Positions 30,727-41,890 are shown, numbered from the stretch's first letter. The stretch: DNA of 64,000 nt from an uncultured Alphaproteobacteria bacterium (GCA_902599445.1 CACKFK010000006.1:1-64000); one strand, 5' to 3'. The notes: generated by a model not told the origin, from the letters alone. Translations and numbers: made by a program.

Positions 30727-33207
30727 ATGGCAGTAGTAATAGTAGAATCGCCTGCTAAGGCAAAAACAATTAACAAATATCTTGGCAAAGGCTATACTGT
30801 TCTGGCTACTGTTGGCCATGTTAGAGATTTAGATGACAAAAGTGGCTCAGTTGATCCGAATAGTAATTTTTCCCTAAAATGGCAGATAAATTCCAAAAGC
30901 CATCCATATTTAAAAGCTATCAAGACAGCTCTTAACAATGACAATCATTTGATTTTAGCTACTGACCCTGATCGAGAAGGTGAAGCTATCTCTTGGCATC
31001 TGGTTGAAATATTGAGAGATCAAAAAAGTCTGAATGATAGTACACGAATAGAACGCGTAGTATTTAATGCTATTACAAAGAATTCCGTCCTAAAAGCAAT
31101 TGAGACCCCCCGAGACCTTGATATGCCACTAATCGAAGCATATTTGGCAAGGCGTGCTCTAGATTATCTACTGGGTTATACCGTTTCTCCATCCCTACGG
31201 AAGGTAGGTTTTGGCTGGCAATCTGCCGGCCGTGTTCAGTCTCCAACCTTGCGATTGATCGTTGATAGAGAAATGGAAATAGAATCTTTTAAGCCTCAAG
31301 AATACTGGTCTATCGGAGCAAATCTTAGTAGCCAAGAAGGCAAAACATTTGAAGCACAAGCAATTGAATTCAACGGCAAGAAACTCGAAAAATATTCGAT
31401 CAAAACTGATACCGAAGCAAAAGAAATAGTGCATGTTTTTTCTCAATGCAACTTTCACATAGAAACTATTAATTCAACCCCCAAAAGGCGCAGTCCTTTT
31501 CCTCCATTTCTCACTTCTAGTTTACAACAAGAGGCTAACAATAGACTTTATATGGGGACACAGCAAACTATGTCAGTGGCTCAAAAGCTATATGAAGCAG
31601 GCCATATAACCTATATGAGAACTGATGGTATTGACATGGCTCCTGAAGCTATTTCTGCAACCCGAAACGTGATAGAAAAATCCTTTGGAAAACAATATCT
31701 TCCCCAAAAGCCTCGTTTTTACAAAAACAAGGCAGTAAATGCACAAGAGGCCCATGAATGCATAAGACCAACGAATATGCAGAAAAGTGCTGCCGATCTA
31801 AATCTGATCGACGAGAGTCAAAGGAAATTATATGAACTCATCCGAAATCGGACACTAGCTTCGCAGATGGAAAATGAAATATCAGAAACCACAACTGTTA
31901 TATTGGCAAGTAACGTGGGTAACAATAAAATGAAAGCTTCTGGGCGGGTCATTACATTTGATGGATTTCGTAAAGTTTTTAATGTACCAGATGGCGAAGA
32001 TCAAAATTCCCCAAATGCTGGAGAATTACCACAACTATCTGAAGGCTCTGATGTGGCAATTAAATCAATAATACCAGACCAGCATTTCACTCAAGCCAAA
32101 CCTCGATACACTGAGGCATCTTTAGTAAAAAAGATGGTGGATCTTGGAATTGGAAGACCGTCTACATATGCATCTACTATTTCCAAAATACAAGCTGTTA
32201 AGTACGTCAAAAAAGAAAAAAACCGCCTTATACCAGAAGATAAAGGCAAACTCATTTCAGTTTTCTTGGCAGAATATTTCAAAAAGTATGTTGGGTATGA
32301 TTATACTGCAGAATTAGAAAAAGATTTAGATAATATCTCTTCAGGCAAGTCAATTTGGTTAGAGATACTACAAAAGTTTTGGACAGAGTTCTCACCTATA
32401 CTGGATGAAGCAAATGAGCTAAGAATTTCTACAGTCTTAGATCGAATTAATGATATACTAGCCCCGCATATCTTCCCTAAAGGAATAGGTGAAGATGTTA
32501 GAAAGTGTCAAAGCTGTAAAGAAGGTAAACTTTCGATAAGGACAGCAAGAACTGGGAACGCATTTATCGGCTGTTCCAACTACCCAAACTGTAAATTTGT
32601 TAGACCTTTTTCAGTAATGACTGCAAAAGCCTTGGCTAGTTCAACTGATGATAATGTTCTAGGGCAAAACGAGTCTGGAGCTAAAGTTTTCTTAAAATCA
32701 GGAAGGTTTGGTCCTTACGTTCAATTAGGTGAAATTGCCGAAGATAATGAAAAGCCTAAGAGGACATCAATTCCAAAGGGTTTTGATATTAGCAATGTTA
32801 CACTAGATTTGGCTTTAAGTTTATTGGAACTACCAAAAGTTTTAGGTATTCACCCGGAAGATGGCGAGCCTATCCATTCATCAATTGGTCCATACGGTCC
32901 CTATCTAAAACATAATAACTCGTATGCAAATGTGCCTGATTTAGAAGACTTTTTATCTATTGGTATGAATAGGGCAGTTGAATTAATATCTGAACAAGCT
33001 AAAAAGAAACCTAAAGGAAAAGGTACCTCAGTGGTTAGAATAATCGGTGAGCATCCTGACGGAGGGGAAATTCAATTAATGACTGGTAGATATGGCCCAT
33101 ACATTAAGTATAAAAAAACGAATGTAGGTATTAAAGATAAGAATAACTTAGACAGCATGGATCTTGATAAAGCGCTAGAATTATTGAAAGCTAAATCCAA
33201 GAAATAA
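30727..33207 (+). CDS. topA: DNA topoisomerase I
   Basis: VIVESPAKAKTINKYLGKGY, ATDPDREGEAISWHL, ITYMRTDG active-site Tyr, C-terminal zinc finger and repeats. Confidence 0.97.
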   Translation: MAVVIVESPAKAKTINKYLGKGYTVLATVGHVRDLDDKSGSVDPNSNFSLKWQINSKSHPYLKAIKTALNNDNHLILATDPDREGEAISWHLVEILRDQKSLNDSTRIERVVFNAITKNSVLKAIETPRDLDMPLIEAYLARRALDYLLGYTVSPSLRKVGFGWQSAGRVQSPTLRLIVDREMEIESFKPQEYWSIGANLSSQEGKTFEAQAIEFNGKKLEKYSIKTDTEAKEIVHVFSQCNFHIETINSTPKRRSPFPPFLTSSLQQEANNRLYMGTQQTMSVAQKLYEAGHITYMRTDGIDMAPEAISATRNVIEKSFGKQYLPQKPRFYKNKAVNAQEAHECIRPTNMQKSAADLNLIDESQRKLYELIRNRTLASQMENEISETTTVILASNVGNNKMKASGRVITFDGFRKVFNVPDGEDQNSPNAGELPQLSEGSDVAIKSIIPDQHFTQAKPRYTEASLVKKMVDLGIGRPSTYASTISKIQAVKYVKKEKNRLIPEDKGKLISVFLAEYFKKYVGYDYTAELEKDLDNISSGKSIWLEILQKFWTEFSPILDEANELRISTVLDRINDILAPHIFPKGIGEDVRKCQSCKEGKLSIRTARTGNAFIGCSNYPNCKFVRPFSVMTAKALASSTDDNVLGQNESGAKVFLKSGRFGPYVQLGEIAEDNEKPKRTSIPKGFDISNVTLDLALSLLELPKVLGIHPEDGEPIHSSIGPYGPYLKHNNSYANVPDLEDFLSIGMNRAVELISEQAKKKPKGKGTSVVRIIGEHPDGGEIQLMTGRYGPYIKYKKTNVGIKDKNNLDSMDLDKALELLKAKSKK

Positions 33208-33237
33208 TCTTTAGCCTAGGTAAAAAGTTAAAAGCAT

Positions 33238-35385
33238 ATGAATAAAGAGACTTTTTTGAGGCTCTACCTGAGTGAACAGGAAATAAAAGAATTTGTTAAA
33301 TCAAACAAATATTTAACGACTCATCAAGACATTGTAAAACACTTGGGAATTGGTCCGCAGTATTACCTATTACTGAGCAGACTATTCCCACATTTGCCAA
33401 AACGAAAAATTCAAAAATACCGTCGTAGAAAAATCGTTAAATCAAAATTAGCAACTGTAGATCTATTAGTTCTTAAGGCTAAAACTCAATCTGGAAAAAT
33501 ATTGCTAGAACCACCGTTTTGGACTCCTGCGCAAGTACCACCAAAAGTAACGATTCAGTTCTCCACCATTCCACACGATACATTAAATGTTGGGGATAAA
33601 ATTCTGGTTAGGATGAAACTGAAAAATAGTCTTCTGGAGGATCAAAATTATATAAACGCCCAATTTTTAAGGGTTATTAAACTTAATTCAAGAAGAGGTC
33701 TCGGTGTTGTTAGAAAAGAAAAAGAACAAATTACAATACTTTCAACTAATAAATTTTTTGACAAAAAAACTTTAGTTAAGGAACCTAAGATTCAAAACCT
33801 AAGTGATGGAGAGATCGTAGAAATTGATATTCCAGATACCAAGAAGAATTCCAAAGTAATTATCAATAGTGTCCTGAAATCCCATGGACCTTCAAATAGA
33901 AATGACCTATTTACGTTCTTAGCAAAAAAAGAGTTTTCTTTACCGTTCGAATTTCCTGATTCTGTCCAGAAAGAATTGCTAACCATAACACAATCGCTAA
34001 GAAATAAATGTTTTGAAGACTTAACTCATCTTCCTTTTGTTACTATAGATCCAGTCAAAGCTAAAGACAGGGACGATGCCATTTGTGCTATGTTTCCGAA
34101 GAATTATCCGCGCAATAATGTTTTTTGCGAAATCTGGATCGCAATAGCTGATGTTTCTTCTTATGTACTTGCGGGATCATCCATTGACCAAGAAGCTATG
34201 CGTCGTGGAAACTCCACCTATTTTGCAGATTCAGTCGTTCCCATGTTGCCTGAGAAAATATCTAATAACCTTTGTTCTTTAGAGGAAAAAAAGATTCGAA
34301 GTAGTATTGCCCTGAAAGTTGCACTGAACATTCGTGGGGAAAAGATAAACTACAAATTTGTTAGAAGTAAAATATTAGTTAAGCACAATTTGTCATATGA
34401 AGAAGTTGAAAATATTTTCAAGGAGTCAGAAAATCATACATCAGCTAATGTTGAAATAAACCAATTGATCGGTAATCTTTTCGCAGCTAACTCTCTTCTG
34501 ACTAAATCAATGCAAAAAGGATTAGAATTGAACATACCTGAACCAATGTTTGATTTATCTGAAACTGGAGAAATAAGTGATTTATATCAGAAAAAAAATT
34601 TAGAATCTCATAAGATTGTCGAGAATTTTATGATCACGGCAAATACATGTGCAGCAGAAACCTTATCTAAATCCAATCTTCCCACGATTTATAGGGCTCA
34701 TGAGAAACCAACCACCGAAAATTTAGCAAAGTTATCAAAAGGGGCCTCAATATTGAGGATTGAAAGTAAAAGTAAAAGGAATATTACTCCCCAGGATTTA
34801 AATCGAATTTTGGCCTTTGCTGGCGTTAACCAAGTCCATGATATAATGAGTCTGTTGATCCTTCAGTCTATGACGCAAGCATATTATACTACTAAAGAAA
34901 TTGGCCATTTTGGTCTCAATTTGAAGAAATATGTTCATTTTACTTCGCCTATCCGAAGATATACGGATCTCTTAACTCATAGGTTACTTTACCTTCACCT
35001 TGGTTGGGTTAATGGCGACAGCTATCAAATTGATGAGAAGGCCTCTGAGTTAATTTGCCAACACCTTAATACTACGGAAAGAAATTCTGCCATGGCTGAA
35101 AGACAATCCAATCACCGATATATAGCTTATTTTTTGAAGGCTTTAGTCGGTGAAAGTTTTGAAGGTATCGTATATTCTTTAACAAAGAGCGTTATATTCT
35201 TTTTTGTGAGAGGGTTTAGCCTTCAAGGTACATGCCAAGAAAAAGAAAATTATAAATTTGCTAGAAAGAGAGCGAGAGGAAAACACCTAAAAAATAGCAA
35301 ATTGGTAAAAGTAGGCGACAAGATAAAGATTAGACTTGTTGCAACAGATCCTTTATCGGGAAATTTATATTTTGAATTAGAATGA
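33238..35385 (+). CDS. rnr: Ribonuclease R
   Basis: RNB domain TIDPVKAKDRDDAIC, RRGNSTYFADSVVPMLPEKISNNLCSLEEKK, YVHFTSPIRRYTDLLTHR, S1 domain. Confidence 0.95.
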   Translation: MNKETFLRLYLSEQEIKEFVKSNKYLTTHQDIVKHLGIGPQYYLLLSRLFPHLPKRKIQKYRRRKIVKSKLATVDLLVLKAKTQSGKILLEPPFWTPAQVPPKVTIQFSTIPHDTLNVGDKILVRMKLKNSLLEDQNYINAQFLRVIKLNSRRGLGVVRKEKEQITILSTNKFFDKKTLVKEPKIQNLSDGEIVEIDIPDTKKNSKVIINSVLKSHGPSNRNDLFTFLAKKEFSLPFEFPDSVQKELLTITQSLRNKCFEDLTHLPFVTIDPVKAKDRDDAICAMFPKNYPRNNVFCEIWIAIADVSSYVLAGSSIDQEAMRRGNSTYFADSVVPMLPEKISNNLCSLEEKKIRSSIALKVALNIRGEKINYKFVRSKILVKHNLSYEEVENIFKESENHTSANVEINQLIGNLFAANSLLTKSMQKGLELNIPEPMFDLSETGEISDLYQKKNLESHKIVENFMITANTCAAETLSKSNLPTIYRAHEKPTTENLAKLSKGASILRIESKSKRNITPQDLNRILAFAGVNQVHDIMSLLILQSMTQAYYTTKEIGHFGLNLKKYVHFTSPIRRYTDLLTHRLLYLHLGWVNGDSYQIDEKASELICQHLNTTERNSAMAERQSNHRYIAYFLKALVGESFEGIVYSLTKSVIFFFVRGFSLQGTCQEKENYKFARKRARGKHLKNSKLVKVGDKIKIRLVATDPLSGNLYFELE

Positions 35386-35421
35386 ATTTCACATTACCAC
35401 ATGTGACTAAACATCAATACT

Positions 35422-36528
35422 TCAGTCAATATTCCCTCTTTGCCAATCATCACCTCTCATTTCATTTAACCTTGAAACCGTTCGAGAAAACTCCTTCTTA
35501 AACCTACCTCTTGAATAAATACCCTCAGGTTCTACCGCAGAAAGACAAACCAAGCGTACTTTGGATTCATAAACTGTATCAATTAAAAGAATAAACCTCC
35601 GAGCTATATCATTTTGGGCACTGGATATAATTGGGATTTTCTCCAAGAACAGTACTTTTATATGTTTACATAAGTTCAAATAATCCACTGCACTCAGAGG
35701 CTTTTCACAAAGTTCCTGAAATGATATTCGACAGGCTCCGTTAACATAATTCTGTAGCTTAAGCTCTCTTCCCTGATAAGGCAGTATCAATTCTTGTGTT
35801 CCATGTACAAGAATTTCTTCCCAAATTCCATTGAATTCTACTAGAGCGGTAGATTTCTTTTCACAGAAATAACTGTCACCTTTTCTCAACTTTCTATTTC
35901 GATAATCTATACGGTTATCAACTTTAAGGATCCTAAGATTCTCTTTCAGCAAAAGAATGAATGGGAGAAACAATTCCCTATTCAATCCATCCTTATAAAG
36001 GTCATCTGGATGAAAGTTGGAAGTGGTTACAACTTTCATTCCGCCAGAGAATAGCTCTTGAAATAATCTTCCTACTATCATTGCATCCGTGATATCAATT
36101 ATCTGAAATTCATCAAAACACAATAGTTCTATTTTGCTTAACATCTCTTGACAAACAATCCGGACTGGATTCCGTTTTTTTGTAAGTCGTGCCTTTTTCA
36201 TATTTCCATGAAATTCATACATGAAGGCATGAAAATGTACTCTCCTTTTCTTCGATGTACGCACGCTTTCGAAAAATAGATCCATCATCATGCTTTTCCC
36301 TGTACCCACACCGCCAAACATATAAAATCCGTTTTCTCCTGCTCCTATCTTTTTGGCTCTACTGACTGTGAAGATTCTAGACAAGACATCCTTATATCCT
36401 CCAGAAGGATCTGAATTTACAAATTCATTCCCAAACAAGTTCAGTTGGGAAATAGCAAATTCTTGCGACAAATCTCTTACTAGTTTTCCATTGGTAACAA
36501 GTTGCTCATATCTTTTAATTAAATCCAT
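35422..36528 (-). CDS. zapE: Cell division protein ZapE / AFG1-like ATPase
   Basis: MFGGVGTGKSMMMDLFF, FHAFMYEFH, LCFDEFQIIDITDAMIVGRLF. Confidence 0.92.
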   Translation of the reverse strand: MDLIKRYEQLVTNGKLVRDLSQEFAISQLNLFGNEFVNSDPSGGYKDVLSRIFTVSRAKKIGAGENGFYMFGGVGTGKSMMMDLFFESVRTSKKRRVHFHAFMYEFHGNMKKARLTKKRNPVRIVCQEMLSKIELLCFDEFQIIDITDAMIVGRLFQELFSGGMKVVTTSNFHPDDLYKDGLNRELFLPFILLLKENLRILKVDNRIDYRNRKLRKGDSYFCEKKSTALVEFNGIWEEILVHGTQELILPYQGRELKLQNYVNGACRISFQELCEKPLSAVDYLNLCKHIKVLFLEKIPIISSAQNDIARRFILLIDTVYESKVRLVCLSAVEPEGIYSRGRFKKEFSRTVSRLNEMRGDDWQRGNID

Positions 36529-36588
36529 AATTGAAGTGCTTGCTGTAACCTAATTAATTTTGATGAGTAATTTATATTGTCATAAAAC

Positions 36589-37509
36589 CTAAAAATATTT
36601 TAGGTGTTTCTCACCTTTTTGGTCAAATAATTTGATTTGCTTTTGTCGTTCTCTAAAGCTGTTTTTTCTTTCCTGGTCCGTATTTTTGAAACAATTATGG
36701 CAACTGACGCCCTCCTCATAGTATTGGTGAGTCAGGTCATTGGGTCTAAGCGGATGTCTACATGCAAAACATAGTGAGCAAGAGCCTTGTTCTAAATTTG
36801 GACCTAGCGATACTCTTTGGTCAAATACAAAACACTCACCCTCCCACTGACTTTTACTCCCCTTATACTTTTGCAAATAGTTTAAGATGCCTCCCTTAAG
36901 ATGATAAACTTTCCGTACACCTTCCTTAAGAAGAAATTTAGTGGATTTTTCACATCTTATGCCACCGGTGCAAAACATTGCGATGGATTTACCTTTATAC
37001 TTTTTACTATTTTTCCTCCACCAATCAGGAAAATCTGCAAAATTCTTGGTGTTAGGATTTATGGCACCTTTGAATGAACCGATCGCCACCTCATAATAAT
37101 TTCTTGTATCGAGCGTCACAACATTTTTATCATGCATTATTTCATTCCACTCGTTTGGTTCCACATATTCACCAGATTCATCACTTACAGATAAACCTTT
37201 AATACCAAAGGTTACGATTTCCCTTTTTATTTTTACCTTCATTCTACCAAATGGGTTCTTATCTGTAATAACTTCCTTCAAATTAATGTCATAACAGTTA
37301 ATGACCTTCTTTAACTTTTCTACCACCAGATCAACATTATTCCTCTCTCCTGAAATTGTTCCATTGATGCCTTCTTCCGCCAAGATAATCAAACCTCTTA
37401 TATTAAAATCTAGGCAACTGCGTAAAACAAGCTCACGCTTATGATTGATTGAATCAAGCTCAGTAAAACAATATAAAGACGAGACCTTTAAAGAATCCAT
37501 AGATATCAA
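36589..37509 (-). CDS. trhO: tRNA uridine(34) hydroxylase / rhodanese-related protein
   Basis: EEGINGTISG, TLDTRNYYEVAIGSFKGAINP, MFCTGGIRCEKSTKFL rhodanese loop. Confidence 0.93.
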   Translation of the reverse strand: MISMDSLKVSSLYCFTELDSINHKRELVLRSCLDFNIRGLIILAEEGINGTISGERNNVDLVVEKLKKVINCYDINLKEVITDKNPFGRMKVKIKREIVTFGIKGLSVSDESGEYVEPNEWNEIMHDKNVVTLDTRNYYEVAIGSFKGAINPNTKNFADFPDWWRKNSKKYKGKSIAMFCTGGIRCEKSTKFLLKEGVRKVYHLKGGILNYLQKYKGSKSQWEGECFVFDQRVSLGPNLEQGSCSLCFACRHPLRPNDLTHQYYEEGVSCHNCFKNTDQERKNSFRERQKQIKLFDQKGEKHLKYF

Positions 37510-37689
37510 GTATCAATAACAGTACAATTGATCAAGCAAACTTGGAGACTAATTACTTGACCCGAATTGAAATTTGGCCTAGATCCTGAAAACAATCTTT
37601 GACACTTTTGGTATTGAAGGCAACCAACATTCTGCTCTAATGCCTTAGCTTGAAATAACAGTCTTTTATGTAAAGGGTTTTTTAAGAGG

Positions 37690-39177
37690 ATGTTTTCTAA
37701 CTTATCAAAAAATTTAACTGGTATTCTTGAGAAGTTAACCAAGAAAGGGCTTGTCACTGAAAATGATGTGAACCAAGCTCTCAGGGAGGTTCGCGTATCC
37801 TTACTAGAAGCTGATGTCGCTCTTGAAGTAGTGAAAGCATTTGTTGAGAAACTAAGGGTAAAGGCAACTGGACAGAACGTGATAAAATCAGTCACGCCCG
37901 GACAACAAGTAATCAAAATTGTTCATGATGAACTGGTCGACTTACTATCAGGTAGCACAGAAAACGAAGCAAAGTTAAGAATTGATTCCCCCCCCGCCGG
38001 TATACTGATGATTGGGCTTCAAGGATCCGGAAAGACCACCACCACCTCAAAATTAGCTAAGTTACTGAAAGAAAAAGAAAAAAAGAGAGTTTTAATGGCT
38101 AGCTTGGATACTAGGAGACCCGCCGCCATGGACCAATTAAAAATACTTGGCGAAGAAATTCAAGTAGACGTACTACAAATTGTACCTAACCAATCGCCAG
38201 TAGATATTGCGTCTAGAGCAACACAACAGGCTACATTAGGTGGATATGACGTCTTCATTTTGGATACCGCTGGTAGAATGCACGTAGACCAAAATCTGAT
38301 GGAAGAAATTATTCAAATCAAAGCAACTGTAAAGCCAAATGAAACACTTCTAGTCGTTGATGGTCTAACAGGTCAAGATGCGGTTCACGTTGCAAAAGAA
38401 TTTGACTCGAGCTGTAAATTAGATGGAATAATTGTTACAAAATTAGATGGAGATAGCAGAGGTGGGGCGGCTCTCTCCATGCGAGCAATAACCCAAAAAC
38501 CTATTAAGTTCATTGGGATGGGTGAAAAATCATCAGCACTTGAAGTCTTCGACCCTAAAAGAGTGGCTAATAGAATTCTTGGTATGGGAGATATAGTTTC
38601 CTTAGTAGAGAAAGCTGAAGAAAAGTTAGATGCCGAGAAAACACAAAGAATGATGAAGCGTCTGGAAAAAGGTCATTTTAATATGAACGATTTTAAGTTG
38701 CAGTTAGAGCAAACTATTAAGATGGGTGGAATGCAAGGAATGATGGGGATGATACCGGGGTTAGGAAAGTTTTCTAAGCAACTAGAAAAAGCTAATTTAG
38801 ATGATAAAATTCTTAATAGGCAGATAGCACTCATTACCTCTATGACAAAGAAAGAAAGATCCAACCCTCAAATTCTACAGGCTAGCAGAAAAAAGCGCAT
38901 CGCAACTGGAGCTGGACAGGAAGTTTCGGATTTAAATAAATTGGTTAAAATGCATAGGCAAATGGCTGATGTCATGAAAAAGATGGGGCGCAAAGGGAAC
39001 AAGGGTCTGTTTCGTAGCTTAATTGGGGATTTAACTGGAAGCGGTGAGAACAAAAAGAATTTGTCTAACCTTATGAGTCAAAATCCAGGAATTGGAAGGA
39101 GTCTTCAACCCAATTTGGATACAAAAAACTTGGCCAAAATGATGACTAGTATCCCTGATTTTATGAAAAAGAAATAA
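37690..39177 (+). CDS. ffh: Signal recognition particle protein
   Basis: GLQGSGKTTTTSKLAKLL, DTRRPAAMDQL, DTAGRMHVD, methionine-rich M domain. Confidence 0.97.
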   Translation: MFSNLSKNLTGILEKLTKKGLVTENDVNQALREVRVSLLEADVALEVVKAFVEKLRVKATGQNVIKSVTPGQQVIKIVHDELVDLLSGSTENEAKLRIDSPPAGILMIGLQGSGKTTTTSKLAKLLKEKEKKRVLMASLDTRRPAAMDQLKILGEEIQVDVLQIVPNQSPVDIASRATQQATLGGYDVFILDTAGRMHVDQNLMEEIIQIKATVKPNETLLVVDGLTGQDAVHVAKEFDSSCKLDGIIVTKLDGDSRGGAALSMRAITQKPIKFIGMGEKSSALEVFDPKRVANRILGMGDIVSLVEKAEEKLDAEKTQRMMKRLEKGHFNMNDFKLQLEQTIKMGGMQGMMGMIPGLGKFSKQLEKANLDDKILNRQIALITSMTKKERSNPQILQASRKKRIATGAGQEVSDLNKLVKMHRQMADVMKKMGRKGNKGLFRSLIGDLTGSGENKKNLSNLMSQNPGIGRSLQPNLDTKNLAKMMTSIPDFMKKK

Positions 39178-39187
39178 TTGATTAACC

Positions 39188-39481
39188 ATGAAAAATTTTC
39201 AAGAAAAGTTAGACGAATATCGAAGGTCTATAGACAGACTTGATACCATCCTTATATATACGTTAGGAGAAAGATTTAAACAAACCGAGTTAATTGGGAG
39301 ATTGAAAGCTCAAGCAAAAATCCAGGCCTCTGATCAGGGACGGGAGTTAGCACAGATTGAAAAGCTAAGAAAATTGTCTGCTGACGCGAATCTGGATGCT
39401 GATTTTGCAGAAAAAATTTTAACCTTGATAATTTCTGAAGTTGTAAGAAAACACGAAGAAATACGATCAAATCGATATTAA
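39188..39481 (+). CDS. Chorismate mutase (AroQ type)
   Basis: 97 aa; [35 protein letters not shown]...; ffh-chorismate mutase-rpsP order. Confidence 0.88.
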   Translation: MKNFQEKLDEYRRSIDRLDTILIYTLGERFKQTELIGRLKAQAKIQASDQGRELAQIEKLRKLSADANLDADFAEKILTLIISEVVRKHEEIRSNRY

Positions 39482-39513
39482 ACACTTTAATCAGGTATTT
39501 TAGGAGATATTTA

Positions 39514-40116
39514 ATGGCAATAAAAATTCGGTTAGCTAGGGGAGGGTCAAAAAAGAGACCTTTCTACAAAGTAGTTGCAGCAGACAGTCGCATGCCTAGA
39601 GATGGTAGGTTTATAGAAAAACTCGGGACATATAACCCTTTGCTACCAAAAGATCATCCGGAGCGAGTAAAACTTAATGTAGAACGAATCCAGGAGTGGG
39701 TAGGTAAAGGAGCTCAATTATCTGATAGAATATCCAGAATCCTTGAAAAATTGTCATTAATACCCGCCAAATCGAGAAACAATCCCAAAAAAGGCCTAAA
39801 GCATAAGGCAACTGAAGAGAGAGAAGCGGCTAAATCTGAAAAAACCACTTCTACTAGTGACCAGTCAACATCAGAAAATCAAAGTAAGAAGATGGAAAGT
39901 GAAAATGAAGAGAAGGAAGATGACACTGAGAAACAGAGTTTTTCAGATGATGATAGTGCGAATGCTAGTGAGGAAAAAGATGCCGAATCTATAAGCTCCC
40001 CAAAAGAAAAACAAGAAACGGATGTTAAAGAGCATGAAGAGGACAAGGAGTCGAATCCTGCTTTAGAAGAAACTGCAGAAGATACTACAACCGATGAAAA
40101 TAAACCGGATAAATAA
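39514..40116 (+). CDS. rpsP: 30S ribosomal protein S16 with long acidic C-terminal extension
   Basis: [43 protein letters not shown] core; S/E/D/T-rich tail after about residue 95. Confidence 0.95.
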   Translation: MAIKIRLARGGSKKRPFYKVVAADSRMPRDGRFIEKLGTYNPLLPKDHPERVKLNVERIQEWVGKGAQLSDRISRILEKLSLIPAKSRNNPKKGLKHKATEEREAAKSEKTTSTSDQSTSENQSKKMESENEEKEDDTEKQSFSDDDSANASEEKDAESISSPKEKQETDVKEHEEDKESNPALEETAEDTTTDENKPDK

Positions 40117-40176
40117 TTAATACACTTTATATTTCCGTTAGAGCCTAAAAACTGACAAGATAAAAAATGTAGTTTT

Positions 40177-40689
40177 GTGGAACATTTCGATTCGTGGGTA
40201 ATTGTAGGCCAAATAATCAAACCTTTTGGCGTTAATGGCCAATTAAAAATTAGATCTTTTTGTGAAAACCCACCGTCAATAATTGATTATAATCCGCTTT
40301 TGATAGAGGGGATAAATTAACTTGTATACATATCAAAAGATGGTATTCGAAAGGATGCACACTTAATAGTAAGAATCCCTTCCCTCGGAAACAAAGAGAC
40401 CTCTGAAAGATTTATTGGACGAAAACTTTTCGCTAATAGAAAAAAATTTTCCCAGTTGTCGGATAATGAATTTTATTTTTCAGATCTTGAGAATTGTGTA
40501 GTCTACGACAGTAACACCAATAAAGCGCTTGGGAAAGTCCAAGCAATACATAATTTTGGAGGAGGTTAATTATTAGAAATATCCAAATTTGAGGGCAATA
40601 CTTCTCTAATAATGCACTTTAACGGAGAAAACTTTCCAATAGTAGATGTTAGATTAAGAAAAATTATTGTCAATTCTTCTAGAGAATGA
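40177..40689 (+). pseudogene. rimM: rimM (16S rRNA processing protein) interrupted by two in-frame TAA codons
   Basis: Manual translation from GTG 40177: VEHFDSWVIVGQIIKPFGVNGQLKIRSFCENP...EGIN*LVYISKDGIRKDAHLIVRIPSLGNKETSERFIGRKLFANR...LSDNEFYFSDLENCVVYDSNTNKALGKVQAIHNFGGG*LLEISKFEGN...; single frame throughout; stops at 40318-40320 and 40567-40569; between rpsP and trmD. Confidence 0.85.
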
Positions 40690-40717
40690 TTGAACAGTAC
40701 TACCGAAGGATTACTCA

Positions 40718-41470
40718 ATGGTAATGAAAAAAAATGTTAGAAATAAAACCGGCGTTTCTTGGACAGCCCAAATACTTACGCTTTTTCCAGAAATGTTTCC
40801 AGGTGCTTTAGCGTATTCGTTGTCAGGTAAGGCTTTAACGAAGAATCTTTGGTCACTTGACGTCGTAAATTTAAGGGATTATTCCTCCGATGATCGAAAA
40901 ACTGTTGACGGTCCTCCAGCCGGTGGTGGAGCCGGGCTTATTTTGAGAGCAGATATTGTTGATAAAGCCATAAATGATCTAAAAATCAAATCTAACCATC
41001 ATAACACAGAATGGCCCATAATAGCGTTGTCACCGCGAGGGCAAGTTTTTAATCAAAAAATGGCATTAAACTTTTCAAAATGTAAAGGCATAACTCTAAT
41101 TTGCGGACGTTATGAAGGATTTGACGAAAGAGTATTAGAATTTCACAGTATACCTGAAGTATCAATAGGAGATTTTATAATGTCAGGGGGAGAAATAGCA
41201 GCTCAGGTCTTGATTGATTCAACTGTAAGGCTTATACCCCAGGTAATAGGGAATCAAGATTCACTAGTAGAGGAAAGTTTTTCAACGGGTTTATTAGAAT
41301 ATCCACAATATACCAACCCCAGAATTTGGCGGGACTTACATATACCTGAGGAATTGCTTTCTGGTCATCATCAAAAAGTTCGGCAATGGCGAATAAAAAA
41401 ATCTGAGGAATTAACAAAAATAAGAAGACCTGACTTGTGGATCAAGTACAAAAACCCGAGTAAAAACTGA
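40718..41470 (+). CDS. trmD: tRNA (guanine-N1)-methyltransferase
   Basis: [68 protein letters not shown]. Confidence 0.96.
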   Translation: MVMKKNVRNKTGVSWTAQILTLFPEMFPGALAYSLSGKALTKNLWSLDVVNLRDYSSDDRKTVDGPPAGGGAGLILRADIVDKAINDLKIKSNHHNTEWPIIALSPRGQVFNQKMALNFSKCKGITLICGRYEGFDERVLEFHSIPEVSIGDFIMSGGEIAAQVLIDSTVRLIPQVIGNQDSLVEESFSTGLLEYPQYTNPRIWRDLHIPEELLSGHHQKVRQWRIKKSEELTKIRRPDLWIKYKNPSKN

Positions 41471-41480
41471 AGTAGTTTGG

Positions 41481-41873
41481 ATGGAGAAAGTTATGAACAT
41501 AATAGACCAAATCGATAGTCAACAGATTACGGAACTTGGTAAAAATATCCCAGATTTTTCACCTGGTGATACATTGAGAGTTGGATATAAGGTGAGTGAA
41601 GGAAGTAGAAGCCGTGTTCAAAATTATGAAGGGGTAGTCATTTCTAGAAAAGGGGGAAATGGTATAGCAGCATCTTTTACAGTCAGAAAAATTTCTTTTG
41701 GTGAAGGAGTAGAGCGAATTTTCCCTCTTTATTCTCCTAACATAGAAAAAATTACTGTAGTGCGTAGGGGTAAAGTACGTAGAGCAAAGCTTTATTACCT
41801 TAGAGACAGGAGTGGGAAATCAGCCAGGATAGCTGAAAAGACCAATTATAAACCCTTAGGTAGTAAGATCTAA
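41481..41873 (+). CDS. rplS: 50S ribosomal protein L19
   Basis: [33 protein letters not shown]...[40 protein letters not shown]. Confidence 0.97.
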   Translation: MEKVMNIIDQIDSQQITELGKNIPDFSPGDTLRVGYKVSEGSRSRVQNYEGVVISRKGGNGIAASFTVRKISFGEGVERIFPLYSPNIEKITVVRRGKVRRAKLYYLRDRSGKSARIAEKTNYKPLGSKI

Positions 41874-41890
41874 TTTTTGGGAGAATTGCA

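Noticed and set aside
40318-40569. Genome-wide reassignment of TAA to sense as an explanation for the rimM stops
   Set aside because: Many CDSs in the window end cleanly at TAA (for example rplS and lysC), so TAA is a normal terminator here; only local readthrough, error or pseudogenization remain.
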